From Caprella mutica (Eukaryota; Arthropoda; Malacostraca; Amphipoda; Caprellidae), in contig CANNZV010001106.1 of assembly GCA_947561585.1 (NCBI GenBank), positions 62,001 to 126,000 of the forward strand: 64,000 bases of DNA. The letters are read 5' to 3'. Below, one piece after another: positions 13,546-25,903 of the stretch. The translations under genes and the position numbers were made by a program. Numbering within the stretch: the first letter of the stretch is position 1; each line of letters starts with the position of its first letter. The notes beneath the pieces were generated by a model, which saw nothing but the letters and a program-made list of their open reading frames with translations, ran no database searches and was not told where the DNA came from.

Positions 13546-14212
13546 AAATACCACTCTTTCTCTTACCACTCTTACTCTTACCACTCTTACTCTTACTACT
13601 CTTACTCTTACCACTCTTACTCTTACTACTCTTACTCTTACCACTCTTACTCTTACCACTCTTACTCTTGCCACTCTTACTCTTACCACTCTTACTCTTA
13701 CTACTCTTACTCTTACCACTCTTACTCTTACCACTCTTACTCTTACTACTCTTACTCTTACCACTCTTACTCTTACCACTCTTACTCTTACCACTCTTAC
13801 CCTTACTACTCTTACTCTTACTACTCTTACTCTTACCACTCTTTCTCTTACCACTCTTACTCTTACCACTCTTACTCTTACCACTCTTACTCTTACTCTT
13901 TCCACTCTTGCTCTTACCACTCTTACTCTTACCACTCTTACTCTTACCACTCTTACTCTTACCACTCTTACTCTTACCACTCTTACTCTTTACTCTTTCT
14001 CATTACTCTCACCAAACTCACTCTTTACTCTTACTCTTACTCTTTACTCTCACCACTCTTACCACTCTTACTATTTACTCTTTCTCATTACTCTCACCAA
14101 ACTCACTCTTTACTCTTACTCTTTACTCTCACCACTCTTACCACTCTCACTCTTACCACTCTTACTCTTTACTCTTTCTCATTACCTACTCTCACCACTC
14201 TTATCCCACTCT
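13546..14212. repeat. 15-bp pyrimidine-rich array (about 670 bp)
   Basis: Tandem TACCACTCTTACTCT units (15 bp), with CTT and TTACTCTTT variants and a less regular right third from about 13981. The plus strand is almost entirely C, T and A, with G nearly absent. Since 15 is a multiple of three, the array gives a spurious Leu/Pro-rich plus frame (13668-14225) and a Val/Arg-rich minus frame (13498-13980). Neither has a non-repeat domain. Long polypyrimidine tracts of this kind can adopt triplex or slipped structures (general knowledge). Confidence 0.96.
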
Positions 14213-14591
14213 TAAATTTGTTTAATTAAGAATCACTCGTTCTCATCGTTTTCACGCGATCGCTGGGAGAATTTACGAATTTTCCTATTGAAAATGTTCA
14301 TAAAATTGATAGAAAAAGATATTCTCCTAAAATGATGAAATTATATAATTACTTGTTGTTTAAGATAGATTTATTCAAAAATGTATTGTGATTAATGATT
14401 ATAATTGATAATGAATGTAATTTGTATTAAAAAAATTAAAAATTTACAATTATGATATTATAGGATTTCATGATAATCATTTAATATTCAAGCAGCATGA
14501 CGCAACTTTGTAATTTAATTAGTGACATTTGATATGAGCGAAATTCAATCCGATGAAATATCGAAAGAAAAGCAACACCTTCAACAATATT

Positions 14592-14806
14592 TCAATTAAA
14601 CTCGTAAGATCATTACAATTAAACTTGTAACATTATTACAATTAAATCTGTAACATTAATATAATTAAATTTGTAGCATTATCAAAATTATTCTTGTAAC
14701 ATTATTAAATCTGTAACATTATTACAGTTAAACTTGTAACCTTATTGCAATTAAATCTATAAAATTATTGCAACTAAATCTGTAACATTATTGCAAGTAA
14801 CTCTGT
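14592..14806. repeat. 24-bp tandem repeat, about 9 degenerate copies
   Basis: The unit is roughly ATTAAATCTGTAACATTATTACAA (described here only by its parts: ATTAAA, TCTGTAACATTA, TTACAA). Copies vary at TCTGTAAC/CTTGTAAC and at TTACAA/TTGCAA. It lies in noncoding DNA and has no long frame. Confidence 0.85.
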
Positions 14807-17000
14807 AGCACTTGTAATTTGAAAGGGTGAAAATTGAAGGAGAAGATTTTCTCACCAAATCTACGGATATCACTACTAATATTCCATTTACTTTCTGGAG
14901 TGTAAGTATAATAATTTCAAAGTATTTTATTAACTGTTTAATTGTGTACATCATCTACTAGTAAACAAATATTAACAAAAGTAATATAGAAACTAATTAA
15001 ATGAGCTATAATGCAATATTAATTGTATTCGCAAAATTTAGTATAATTTATATGTAAATATATAAATCAAATAAAAATTCATGTTAAACAATAGAAGAAA
15101 TCTTTGGTAACATAATCAATGAGATTTGAGGAGATTTCTTATGTTAAATTTGTGGCTTATTTTCGTAAAATTTTGTCTATTTCAGGATCTCATGTTTAAT
15201 TCTGAAAGTTATATATTGTATATAAGGTACCATTAAACTTTTTAACTTTGTTTTATAATATTTTATTATATTCGTTTGATAATAGCGCCTTTATACTTAT
15301 TTACAGATTATAAATAAAAACTGAAATACTTTACTTTATATTTAATATCGTATTTAATAGAATGAAAGCATTTAATTCAAAATCTGCATAGTGTATTATT
15401 GCATCTCTTCATTTACATAATTTATTAATGCATAGCTCTTCTTCGTGCATTATCACATTTCTAAAATCTTCAGATCTTCCCTTAGCAGATCATTATTTAA
15501 TTAGTGGGTGTAATATTTCGCATTATATTTAAACTAATTTGATACCCAATTTATACCATTGTACCTAATCTATCAGGTAATATCCAAACTGTGATGCTAT
15601 CATTCTGGTTAAGTATTTAAACGTATATTAATATTAGATATCAATGAAATGAAGTCATCAGAAAATATTTTTAAAGAATTAAACAGTTTTATTTATACTG
15701 CGAAATATTAAATGTGTAATATCTTTTTTTAATCTGTAGAAACAGAATATAAAAGGTGAACCATATCAAGTTGGGAGAGAAAACGTTAAAGGTTTTATGT
15801 TATATAAGGGCCAATATATAAAAAAAACTTGAAAATAAAATGAAATAGAAATGGAAGGAAACATATTTATGGTCGTTCCTTCTTGAATCAATTTCCCATT
15901 CAAGTGTGGGTTGTCCAGAAGCAAAAGCTGACAAAATCTTAGGTTGAAATAGATGCTGAAAATGTGTATACCACATGTGATCCCTCGTTTCCGTCAGATT
16001 ATCAAAGAGAAAGGAGAGTAGATTGAGAAATTCTTGTACGATATTAAATAAAATACATTTTTTTCCCTTTCACTTTTCGAATTTTTTATTGGCTTGCACA
16101 TAACTGAAGACCAGTAACTTTTAGCTATCAACACATAACTGGGCTATGATATTCGGATGATTTATCTCAATTGCTCTATTCATTGGATGATATTGGAATT
16201 TATTTATTTATTGGAAGATAAGAAAGTAAAGTAAAAATTACCATATTAGAGTTAAATACCAGACAGAATTTTCATTGAGGTAAAAAACACATGAAAAATA
16301 TTAAAATAAATTATTGTGAAGATAAAATTGTTCCTTCTTTAATGAATTCTTTTTATATTTATTCATTCATGAAAAATTCGCACTGTGTTCTCTTTACTAA
16401 AAATATATAACAATGTTCATTTTTTATGCATTTTTTAAAAAATAACTCATTGAAATTTACATTCGATTTATGATACACATCTGCTGATAGCCTCTTCATT
16501 CTAACATGTCCATTATAAGATTGGAGAAATACAAAATTTTAATTAACAACATAAGATTGTGAAAGTAGATCTTTTTTAACTATATTTATTAATTGAAACA
16601 TTTAAATGACACCCTTTTCCATCTAAGGATAAAAATCGAAGCTCTTAGCGTATGAACAGAAGGTTGACGTACATAGTTCCATTTTTCTTTCTGCAAAAGT
16701 GAATGTGCCTTTAACAAAAATACCTACCATCAAATTGAGCAACAGTTTCCATCGTATAAAAGTCTAAATCCTGATGTGCAGGAGGATTGCAGTTATTTCC
16801 GCCGTAATACCATTGTGCTCAAATCTCCTAACAACGTGCCTTTCAATGTACCGAAGGATGGGTTCTGACGGCTATTTCCGTGACTGGAGACTGTATGCAA
16901 CAGCGTTAAAAAAGATGCTGGTGAATCATTTCCAGACAACATGACTCTGTACAGTCGAATTGAGGACTAACTATACGAGGAATGAATCCGTGTAGGGAAC
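14807..17000. other. AT-rich noncoding DNA with a less AT-rich patch
   Basis: No clear gene. The stretch 16760-16995 is visibly less AT-rich than its surroundings and has one short plus-strand frame from about 16858 (MGSDGYFRDWRLYATALKK, then soon a stop). I do not recognise it. It could be a decayed exon, an old transposon remnant or chance. Confidence 0.45.
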
Positions 17001-17004
17001 GTTC

Positions 17005-17160
17005 TTGCGGAAACATTGCTAATATTGGTCCAACATTGCCAATGTCATAGAAACATTTCAATATTGTTACAATATTGCCAATATTGTTTCAATATTACTA
17101 ATATTTTGTACAACATTGCCTATGTTGTACCAATATTGTGATATTGTTGTTGTTCTGACA
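17005..17160. repeat. Dispersed CAATATTG / CAATGTT repeat cluster
   Basis: About ten loosely spaced copies of AATATTG, AACATTG and their complements (for example ACAATATTG and CAACATTGCC) at roughly 20-25 bp spacing. The same motif family appears at 36545-36595, at 44955-45045 and in the flanks of the large array at 30985-32395, so this looks like a dispersed seed or decayed copy of that array family. Confidence 0.7.
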
Positions 17161-17700
17161 AACCGTTACAACTTAGAATGAATATAATATACGAAAAATA
17201 AATTTAGCAATAACCCTTTGCCAAATGGTTTTCATAAATTCATATTAATTGATTATACGTTTCAAATCATTTAAAATTACTATATTAAAAAATGGTTTGC
17301 ATTCAGTTCATAAGTTCCCATTAAATATTTAAATAAATTAGGAGAATCAAAAACTGTCCCATTAGTTTGTTTTTTAAAGAAATATCACAGAAAATTGAAG
17401 ATATTTAAGCTATCTTTAAAAATGAGGTCAGCCATAAATCTAGCAATATTGTAATGGAAAATCATTATATAGTTAACAATGTAAGACTTATTCCCAATAT
17501 AACTGTAATTTATTTCAATATAAGTAATCGCAAAATTCTATAATGAATCAGTGAAACGAAGTCACATATGGAAAATATTGTTAAAAGAGAGTTTGCTGTA
17601 CTCAATAGGTTTACGATGAATAATAGGTTTACAGAATTTTTTTTTTTTTGTTGGTTTGTTTTCACTCTGATGCAATAAAAATCTGAATCTGTTTCATTTG

Positions 17701-17853
17701 TGTGTCTCTAACCACTCGGCTTATATCCATTCGGACAATTCAATAACTGACTTCTTTTGTTCAAAGATGTAAAAAGGAGAGTTTTCACTTCCCTGTTCTT
17801 CCTAATTTGAAATAACTGCTCTGGTGAATATTGGAGAAAGTTCCTTTGATATC
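17701..17853 (+). repeat. Dispersed repeat, copy 1 of a pair (partner 45393)
   Basis: About 150 bp that recur in the same orientation at 45393-45546. The best-kept part runs from AATTCAATAACTGACTTC to AGTTCCTTTGATATC and contains CCTGTTCTTCCTAATTTG. Weaker similarity continues about 40 bp to the right. No terminal inverted repeats, tail or polymerase III boxes were found, so its class is unknown. Confidence 0.85.
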
Positions 17854-18864
17854 AAACTCGAACCTTTCAAAACCCGATAAAATAATCTCTTTTTGTGTAC
17901 ATTTATACGTAAATTGTTAGAGCGTTTTTTTTTCTTATTTTTTGGTTGAAATCAATAACGTAAGGCTGTGTTCCTTGGATAAGAATTTCTTCTTTTAATT
18001 GTTTATAATATTGGTATCGGCAATATGGAAAAAATGTTACTCTAGTGATGGTATCATGACAGCTTCTACTAAATTGAGGAAAAAGTTTATAAAAAAAGTT
18101 TAAATAATTGTACATGGATGATTTGTACATGTATGATTTTTGTGAATAAATACTGTTAATTTTACAATTCATTTCTTGAATTCTTTGAATGAATAAGCCT
18201 TTATGTGAAATTAAATTCTAATTAAATGTTAAAATGTTAAATTATATATTCATTTTGCACATGACCTAAGATGTGGAACCTAACCATAACTAACATCTTA
18301 CTATTTACCATCATTTGAATTTCAACTATCATTCGAATTATTGTATATGATATTAGTTGAATATTAACGATGTTAAATATTTACGGTATGGGATACAAGG
18401 TCATGAATATATTATTTGATATAGAAATATCATTCTGTTCTGAAATTAACGAGAGAATAGATACACATTTAAATGTATTCATATTTAAAACAATTCTTTG
18501 ATATTTATTCCTTAGACACCGTATAAACACATGTGTACTTTTTCATATACATTAGTTAAGCATAATTGTTTTGTTTTTAAATATTGCTCAATATGCTTTC
18601 TTCACCTACAAGATCATCTTAAAAACATCTATTTTTTTTCGTTTCGGGAATGAATGGTTATCTATATTCATATAAATTTAATATATCTACACATACCCTA
18701 TATGTATGTATACATATTAATGAGACTTCAAATAATTTCTTTTCTGTCCCAATATTCCACACAGGAGAGAACATTCTTGTCGATGAATGATGGAATATTT
18801 CTTCCATTCCAATGACCATTCTTGGAATTCTTGAATGGGAATTGGAATCACCAATAATTGACGA

Positions 18865-19050
18865 GTACAGTCATCAACAGAAGTTTAGAATTAGAAAGTA
18901 CAGTCATCAACAGAAGTTTAGAATTAGAAAAGTACAGTCATCAACAGAAGTTTAGAATTAGAAAAGTACAGTCATTAACAGAAGGTTAGAATTAGAAAGT
19001 ACAGTCACCTACAGTAATTCAGAAATAGAAAAGTACAATCATATACATAC
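18865..19050. repeat. 33-34 bp tandem repeat, about 5 copies
   Basis: Units read AGTACAGTCATCAACAGAAG followed by TTTAGAATTAGAAA. The first three are almost identical, and the last two are progressively diverged (CATTAACAG, CACCTACAG, CATATACAT). The gradient of decay runs to the right. Confidence 0.92.
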
Positions 19051-19542
19051 ATTTAAGCAGATGTGAGAAATACTGTTTAATAGAGTTTGTTAAATATAAA
19101 TATATGTGTATACTAAATCGTGAATAAAATATATTTCAATTGTAGAGCACTTGTTGTTTTATTAAAGAAAAGAAAATATTTTATTAGGCTTTAAATGAAT
19201 TGGAACTGCCGAGACATATCATCGTGCTTTGATTCATTATGACAAGTTTAGAGGTCATTTTTTTTATATATTTTTCATTCATGTAGCGATGTAAAAGTAG
19301 TATAATTTTATTGCTCGATTCTCTAAAAATTTATTTCTTCTTGTTTATTAATGAAAAATATTGTCCTTTTAAACAAAATAAAAATATTTTTATAGAAAAA
19401 AAGTTATTTGAAAAATGTGTGATTTTCATTAAGAATAATAATTTTAATTAATTAGCAAAATGTTGTTAATTAATTATTAAAAATAACATTGTAATACACT
19501 ATTTCCAACTATTAATTAAATTCTTCTAGATAGTTCATTATA

Positions 19543-20577
19543 CAGGGTGGCGCAAAAAAAAGGAAACCCATTTTCAAACCAGTGTATCTTACAAACTATC
19601 AAAGGAAGAAATTTTCTAAAAACACAGTTTTATTCCTTTACTTTTTCTGCATCTATCGTGATAATTTTTTAAGAACTACGACAAAAATAAAACATTCTGC
19701 AGCGAATTAAAAAAAGTTAAATAAAAAGGGCTTGTGCGAGGACGAAAAACACAAAAAAAATCATAATTGGTAACCTATAATTTGTTTGCATATGGTAGTA
19801 CTAAACACAAATCTTACTATTTGCATTCAATTAACGTTTTTTATTGACTCTTTCATCCATAGAAATACATCTTCATCACCAATCACGATATCTTCTACAA
19901 AATGTGCATTTCTTTGCAGAATTCATTTTGCAAAATTTAGACAGTGCGGTAAATCAGTTCGGGCCTTGCATGCTAATTGAAAGGATGATACTTCACATCG
20001 TGTTTAACAATTTGGTGAAATGTCTCTTAAATGATATCTAATCCTTACTTTCTGATTGATATTTTTGGGTTCCCAATAAACTGTTCATGAAAAATATTAA
20101 TGTTTTCATGTGTTCATTCTTTTCTCCTTCGACATGATCACTTTTGTTCAAATTTAAAGTGGTCTCTTCAGTTTTGAACTTATTATTATTTGTCAAAATG
20201 GTTATATAGTTGGTGGAAATCTTTCCAGAAAGCATTGTTCAGATGAGGTTGAATCTGTGTAAAGCTTCCAGTGTTTAAAAAATTTGTCACAACAAAAAGA
20301 TTTTATAAAGATATCAATTTTATCTCAAAAACCAACTTTCAAATGGTAATTCATTTTTTTTATTTTTTTTTCTTATTTGTTACAAAAAATAGTATAATTT
20401 ATTGTTTTTACATACTTATAAAAATAATTATTCCTAATATGATTTGTTTCGTATATTTCGTCCTCGCGCAAGCCCTTTTTATTTACCTTTTTTAAATTCG
20501 CTGCAGGATTTCTAAGTTTAATAGTTTGTAAGATACACTAGTTTGGAAATGGGTTTCCTTTTGTTTGCGCCACCCTG
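19543..20577. mobile_element. TA-flanked DNA transposon, non-autonomous (1035 bp)
   Basis: The termini are CAGGGTGGCGCAAA...AGGAAACCCATTT and its complement, ending GCGCCACCCTG, with TA at 19541-19542 and 20578-20579. The inverted similarity extends inward past GTGTATCTTACAAACTAT. It resumes at a second matching block: AAGGGCTTGTGCGAGGACGA at about 19727 faces TCGTCCTCGCGCAAGCCCTT at about 20459. The left arm therefore spans about 210 bp and the right about 125 bp. I found no transposase motif in the interior, whose frames are short. The ends and TA duplication place it in the Tc1/mariner superfamily. Its length happens to equal that of the mariner at 11576, but the ends differ beyond the shared CAGGGTG. 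Confidence 0.9.
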
Positions 20578-20671
20578 TACATTAATAAAATACATTAGTT
20601 CATTAAGTTATTTAGGTTAGTAAAGAATGGTAGTGGTAAATTAAATATATAAATTCTTTAGTCAGTCTGTA

Positions 20672-22006
20672 GGGTCAGACGGGGTATCACTGCGCACAAT
20701 CCCTCAAACTCTGTATTTACTCAAAAACTAAATGTACTAGAAAAACACGTTTTCTCGTGATGAAATGGTCATGAATGAGAATGGTTCTCATCCAGTTTCG
20801 AAATATTACCTAAATAAATGAAATAATTATTGACTATTTTTCGTGCATAACTTTTAGTGATTGTATGGGGGTATCATTGTGCACATGAAGGGGTATTACT
20901 GCACATTGCATTAATATAGCACTCATCTGCAACACATAAAATCCCACTCTCCCCATTTTAATACCCCTCCTCGCCCATATCTAAACCTAGTTCTTTACCA
21001 TCTAAAAATCCCTTTCCTCCCATCTACATCCCTCTCTCTTCCCATCTAAATCACACTCTCCTCATATCTAAATTGCCCTCTCCTCTCATCGAAATCTCTC
21101 TCTCTTCCTATCTCAATTCCCCTCTTCCCAATCTAAATTTTCTCTCTCCCTCCCCCCTCTTCCCCATCTAAATCCCCCTGTACCCATCTTAATGTCTTTG
21201 ATTCCCTCTCTACCTGCTCTCTCCATAATCTAATTGTCCCTTACCTCTTAAACACATATTTAATAAATCTAATGAATTGAAACACTTAAATGAAATGATA
21301 CACTTAAATTTTACGTAATTAGTTTCCTACTTATATCAAGTAATATAAATCGATCGTAGGTTTATTGTTCATCAATATTTTAATTCAATAATCTCTCACC
21401 CCCAACTGAATACCCCCTCTCCCTATCTTAATACCCCCCACATCAAGTTGCATAGCTACTACGATCGTAAGTTTATTGTTAATCAATATTATAATTAAAT
21501 AACACATTATTCAATTTTTATACCTTTATTATGTGCTAAAAACTCTTAATTTTTATATTTATTCACATACAAATATTGTTACTAATGATGCGCAGTGATA
21601 CCCCTCTACCTCTAAATTATTTGGGGTATCACTGCGCACGGTTGTGTCAGGAAAATCGTTGAAACTGAGAAATGTAACATTTGACATAACGTAATTGTTA
21701 ATGTTTGTGTTAACATGTTATCTAAATATGTAAATCTCAATTCTAGAGTTATTGGAGAGTTTGCAGTAATTAAAAATCACCAGCGCAAACTTTTTTCAGA
21801 TCGTTTTGAGAGCTCAACATACATCACGACTTAGCTTCAGAAATATTCATAGGATAATGGTGCGTCATGATGTTTATGGGAGAAAAGAAGATGCTTGAAA
21901 TGATGATTCAATCAGATTTATGCTAAAACAAGTGGTTTTGAAATTTTAAGGGGTGCGGAGTGATACCCCATGAAAAGGATATGCGCATTGATATCCCGTC
22001 CGACCC
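20672..22006. mobile_element. TA-flanked DNA transposon with repeated subterminal sites (1335 bp)
   Basis: The ends are GGGTCAGACGGGGTATCACT at the left and ATATCCCGTCCGACCC at the right, flanked by TA (20670-20671 and 22007-22008). The motif GGGGTATCACTGCGCAC or a close variant occurs seven times. Plus-strand sites are at about 20680, 20867, 20889 and 21623. Minus-strand sites are at about 21590, 21953 and 21982. Such clusters often serve as transposase-binding sites (inference). A pyrimidine-rich degenerate array fills 20941-21250, and a block of about 50 bp with CGATCGTA and GTTTATTGTT is duplicated at about 21350 and 21462. No transposase was seen, so it is probably non-autonomous; its superfamily beyond the TA duplication is uncertain. 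Confidence 0.85.
20941..21250. repeat. CT-rich degenerate array inside the 1335-bp transposon
   Basis: About 11 units of 25-30 bp with the theme CCCCTCTCC...CCATCTAAAT. Unit length and sequence vary freely. The strand is strongly pyrimidine-rich, unlike the rest of the transposon, and similar CCCCCTCTCCC pieces recur at about 21400-21440. Confidence 0.8.
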
Positions 22007-22144
22007 TATATTGAGTATAGAGTTCAATGCTTTAATATCTGATACTAACTAATAAATAATCCAGTGGAGGGTGATTATTGATTATTTCAGTGACCATTAA
22101 AAATAAGATCATTAGAGAAATTAATGAAGATTTGTTCTCCCACT

Positions 22145-22245
22145 CATTTATTCGATTATCTAACCGTGTAATTATTCAATTATCTATCTACTTAATTATT
22201 CGATTGTATAACCCCTAATTATTCGATTATCTAACTACAAAATTA
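22145..22245. repeat. Degenerate 25-28 bp repeat
   Basis: Three to four copies of a unit built on TTATTCGATTATCTAAC...TAATTATTC. Copies are well diverged. Confidence 0.65.
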
Positions 22246-22880
22246 TTATCTATAATTATAATTCTACTATAATTATCGATATAATAAATACTGTCAATGT
22301 GTTTTAATTACGAAGGAGTTTAATCGATATGTGCTTCAACTTTAAATATCACAATAATAACTATTTCATTATATTTCATTTATAACTAATTATTTTGCTT
22401 CTCCATCTTCATGTCATGGGACGTGATATTATTGCATCCAATTACAAAAGATTAATTGTTGGATTAGTTACAATATTCTATTTCAATAAGACTCAATTGT
22501 TATATCATTATTTTTTTTATAATTCTCAAATTAATTTTACAAATAATGCATTATCTCCATTTCGTAATGTCTTTCATATAAGAAATTCCAATCCTGAAGT
22601 GTAACAGAACACTCCATGACTTTCCAATAGTAGTGAATATATCTCGCTGTAGATATTCAGTTTGTGTCCCATTGTTCTAACGTATGTAACAAGCAAGAGA
22701 ATATCCGTAGATCTGAGCTGCTCTAGGGATATTTTAATGTTACCCTTCCTGTTGAATAAACGGTACGGTTGAAAATCGAGATGAAGAGATTTAAGCTCAG
22801 CGTGAAACAAAGTACAATGTTATTCTAAATGTTCAGTTTGAGTCGAAAGGGGTGATCTTTCTTTACTATGTATATACAAA

Positions 22881-23220
22881 CGGGTACTCATAGAGCGCAT
22901 ATACCTTGACCATACAATATGGTGACCTTGACCATTCAATATTCCTTGAGCTATAAAGGGCCTTGACCTTGACTCATTACCCGATCGCTCCCAAAAATCG
23001 AATTAAATGGTTCCTTGATAATGACCAATCGTCCCACTAAATTTCAGGGAATTTGCTAGTATAATTCTCGAGTTATTGAATTATAAATGACCTTGACCTT
23101 TGACCCAATCGCTTCCAAAATCGTACTAAGTAGTTCCTAGATAATGACCAATTATCTCACCAAATTTCAGGCAATTTAGTTGAATACTTCTTGAGTTATG
23201 CGAATAAAAATATTACAAAT
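22881..23220 (-). repeat. Dispersed AAGGTCA-rich repeat, copy A (reverse orientation)
   Basis: Contains two internal tandem units of about 127 bp. Read on the minus strand, each has the order CTTGAGTTAT..., ...GAAATTTGGTGAGA..., ...GACGATTGGTCATTATC..., TTTTGGGAGCGAT... and finally AAAGGTCAAGGTCATTTATA. Copies in plus orientation lie at 35398-35650 and 43383-43720. All three share the same terminus, an AAGGTATGTGCTCT-like sequence. The AAGGTCA motif appears repeatedly. No terminal inverted repeats or coding frame are present. Confidence 0.88.
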
Positions 23221-23525
23221 AAATCCGACCAAAACATAGCCTTACACAAATTTGCGAAGGTGATCAAGTAAAACAAACATTAGAACTATATAGGAAATTG
23301 GAAGTTAAAAACTCACTAGGATATGTGGTTATCCTTATTTGTCTGATTGTGGTTAAGTCACGTAAAATCGTCTAGATTCCTCCTCCATCGAATTCTCCCA
23401 AAGGGTTTAACATAATAGAGAAAAATGGGCAATGCAATATTCCAGTCATTGCAACGAAGTCTGTTATTTAGAGGCAGAGTAATTAACTAAAGATAATTTA
23501 CTGTAATAATATTGAATTGGAGAGA

Positions 23526-24103
23526 GATATGTCTCTCATATGCAAGATATGTCTCTCATATGCAAGATATGTCTCTCATATGCAAGATATGTCTCTCATA
23601 TGCAAGATATGTCTCTCATAGGCAAGATATGTCTCTCATATGCAAGATATGTCTCTCATATGCAAGATATGTCTCTCATATGCAAGATATGTCTCTCATA
23701 TGCAAGATATGTCTCTCATATGCAAGATATGTCTCTCATATGCAAGATATGTCTCTCATATGCAAGATATGTCTCTCATAGGCAAGATATGTCTCTCATA
23801 TGCAAGATATGTCTCTCATAGGCAAGATATGTCTCTCATATGCAAGATATGTCTCTCATATGCAAGATATGTCTCTCATAGGCAAGATATGTCTCTCATA
23901 TGCAAGATATGTCTTTCATAGGCAATATATGTCTTTCATAGGCAAGATATGTCTCTCATATGCAAGATATGTCTCGCATATGCAAGATATGTCTCTCATA
24001 TGCAAGATATGTCTCTAATATGCAAGATATGTCTCTAATATGCAAGATATGTCTCTCATATGCAAGATACGTCTCTAATATGCAAGATATGTCTCTAATA
24101 TGC
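23526..24103. repeat. 20-bp minisatellite, about 29 copies
   Basis: A near-perfect array of GATATGTCTCTCATATGCAA. The commonest variants are ATAGGCAA for ATATGCAA, and in the last units CTAATA for CTCATA, which marks decay at the right edge. Three units equal 60 bp, so several plus-strand frames stay open (23512-24018) with a repeating SYARYVSHMQDMSLICKICL pattern. These are array artefacts. Confidence 0.97.
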
Positions 24104-24602
24104 GATTCATCGTTTCCTCTCATAACTAATATTTCCTAGATATGGTTTTAATTGGCCTCTGATTAAGCCTTTATTAATTAGAGCAGAGGTTTGGTTTGGC
24201 AGTTCAGAGAGGCAATGCTTTCAGTATCCTGACATCAGTCAAGGAGAAGTATGATGACCGCAGTTTGGGTGCCCTGTGACCTGCTATAGGCACCTCACAG
24301 TCAGTTGGAGACCACTACCATTGGCAATAGTCGGAGCCATGGTCGTAGAGCAGAAAAGCACATCTTTTGTTTTTTAATGTTCATTGTCTGAATAAAGATA
24401 ATTGTTTTTTTAATTATTTAAAGAAGATAGGCTTCTTCTGGCCTTTAAAAAAAATCCTTAGCAAAATATATTATTCAGCATAATTGTAACAGTTATTAAT
24501 TATTTTGATGTCTAGTATATAGTATTATGTTATTTTCCATATTGAATAATTAAATGTTTGTGAAAACCCTATATTTATTATTGAAACTTATTTTACATAA
24601 AT
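24104..24602. other. Noncoding spacer with a less AT-rich patch
   Basis: 24190-24360 is richer in G+C than its surroundings (for example GACCGCAGTTTGGGTGCCCT) but has no convincing frame and no repeat partner in the window. The remainder is AT-rich. Confidence 0.45.
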
Positions 24603-25903
24603 ATTGTTTGTTTATTGTTTATTGAACATATAGCACCCTTTTACAGAAGATACAGGGTCGGGGCCACCCTGATCCTTCCATTCGCAATATATCTTTTATT
24701 ACATGCTAAGGAATGTATAAGGCCCGGGAAAGCACTAGGCTTTTAGGGCAACCTAATTAAAAAAGAACTATATAAACAAAACAGCACGCTACAAAATATT
24801 ATGAGAAATAATTTAATAAGAGAGAAGAAAAAAAAAAAAAAAAGCAAAATCAAAATTACAAAAAAAGAAAATAAAAAAATTCTGTACACGCATTCATACT
24901 AAATCCACACAGGATTATTTTACCAGCCTACCTACTTAAAATAGCCTAAATAAATACAACTGCAAAAAAGTTCATTGAGATCTAATTACTGAGAAGAAAC
25001 AAACGCTATTCAACAACCTAACAATTTACGTTTCAAACTAATCTTAAATTTAGCAACGGAAGATGAAGATTTAATGTTTTCATCGAGTGAATTACAAATT
25101 TTAGGTGCAGCATAAATAATTGATGACTTGCTTTTCTCACATCTAAACAGTGGTAGCAAAATGTTGGATGAACCACGAGTCGAGTAATTATGAATATTGG
25201 AATTAACAGAAAGATAGTTAAAAAGAGCTGGGTAAGTAATGATGACTTTTCGTTACGCACCGGACTGCTCTCTTTTGAATAAGAAATATATCGTTTATTA
25301 AATACCAAGCACAATTTCCCCAGACAGGAATGCAATAGTCAAAATAGGGATAAATTACAGAATAATAGAGCATTTTCAAGATATTGGCTGGAACGCAGTT
25401 ACTGATTCTATACAGAATACCCAAGGATTTAGATATTTCAGTGGATAAACTATTGATGTGTTGACGAAAACTCAAATTTTCATCCAAGTAAACTCCCAGA
25501 TATTTAAAAGAGTCAACCTGCTCTACCAGACTTCCTGAAATCCTGATAGGGGACAGCTGGTGTTTGCCTCTATATGAAAGCACCATGTACTTAGTTTTCT
25601 CGACATTCAATTGAATTCTATTAGCGATTAGCCAGTCAGATATTGAGGACAAATGGGAGTTAATTACAGTGTGGCTGCTAGTAAGGGATGATCGTGGTAT
25701 AGCACAAGATATTGTGGAGTCGTCAGCAAAAAGGTTAAATTTGAAATAACCCGAACAATTAGAGAAATCATTAATGAATACCAAGAACAAGAGGGGGCCT
25801 AAATTGCTACCTTGAGGTACACCACACTTAATATCACGACTCTCAGAAGACACACCATTTACCACGGTAATTTGATTCCGGCCTGTTAGGTAAGATCTGA
25901 AAT
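24603..25903 (-). mobile_element. Non-LTR retrotransposon (LINE), 5'-truncated 3' end
   Basis: On the minus strand the element runs from within the reverse transcriptase to a 3' untranslated region and ends near 24603 in an AATAAACAATAAACAAAC-type tail. A 5' truncation plus a short A-rich repeated tail is typical of LINE insertion by target-primed reverse transcription. The 3' UTR is about 0.4 kb and includes an A-rich stretch at 24828-24890. The protein resembles the Jockey/CR1-type group of insect non-LTR elements (family knowledge); the exact clade is not settled. Confidence 0.88.
25010..25903 (-). pseudogene. LINE reverse transcriptase C-terminal fragment
   Basis: C-terminal part of a non-LTR ORF2 reverse transcriptase. 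Reading from about 25903, FRSYLTGRNQITVVNG leads into the conserved CGVPQGSNLGPLLFLVFIND block, then the catalytic FADDS box and the KTKYMV and YLGVYLDENLSF motifs of the thumb side. The main open part is 25218-25865. After ...KSHHYLPSSF there is a frameshift. The following PLFR-like region is readable in another frame, and the true C-terminus appears to be ...SVAKFKISLKRKLLGC with a stop at 25010-25012. The endonuclease and N-terminal palm are absent. At least one frameshift and the truncation make it non-functional. Confidence 0.92.

Noticed and set aside
19786..20235. Short frames inside the 1035-bp transposon as transposase remnants
   Set aside because: No catalytic motif such as HTH-GRPR, QQDGAPxH or PDLNPxD could be read in any frame.
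23512..24018. Overlapping 72-93 codon frames in the 20-bp array
   Set aside because: The frames are shifted copies of one another caused by the array period. No start, domain or composition supports a gene.
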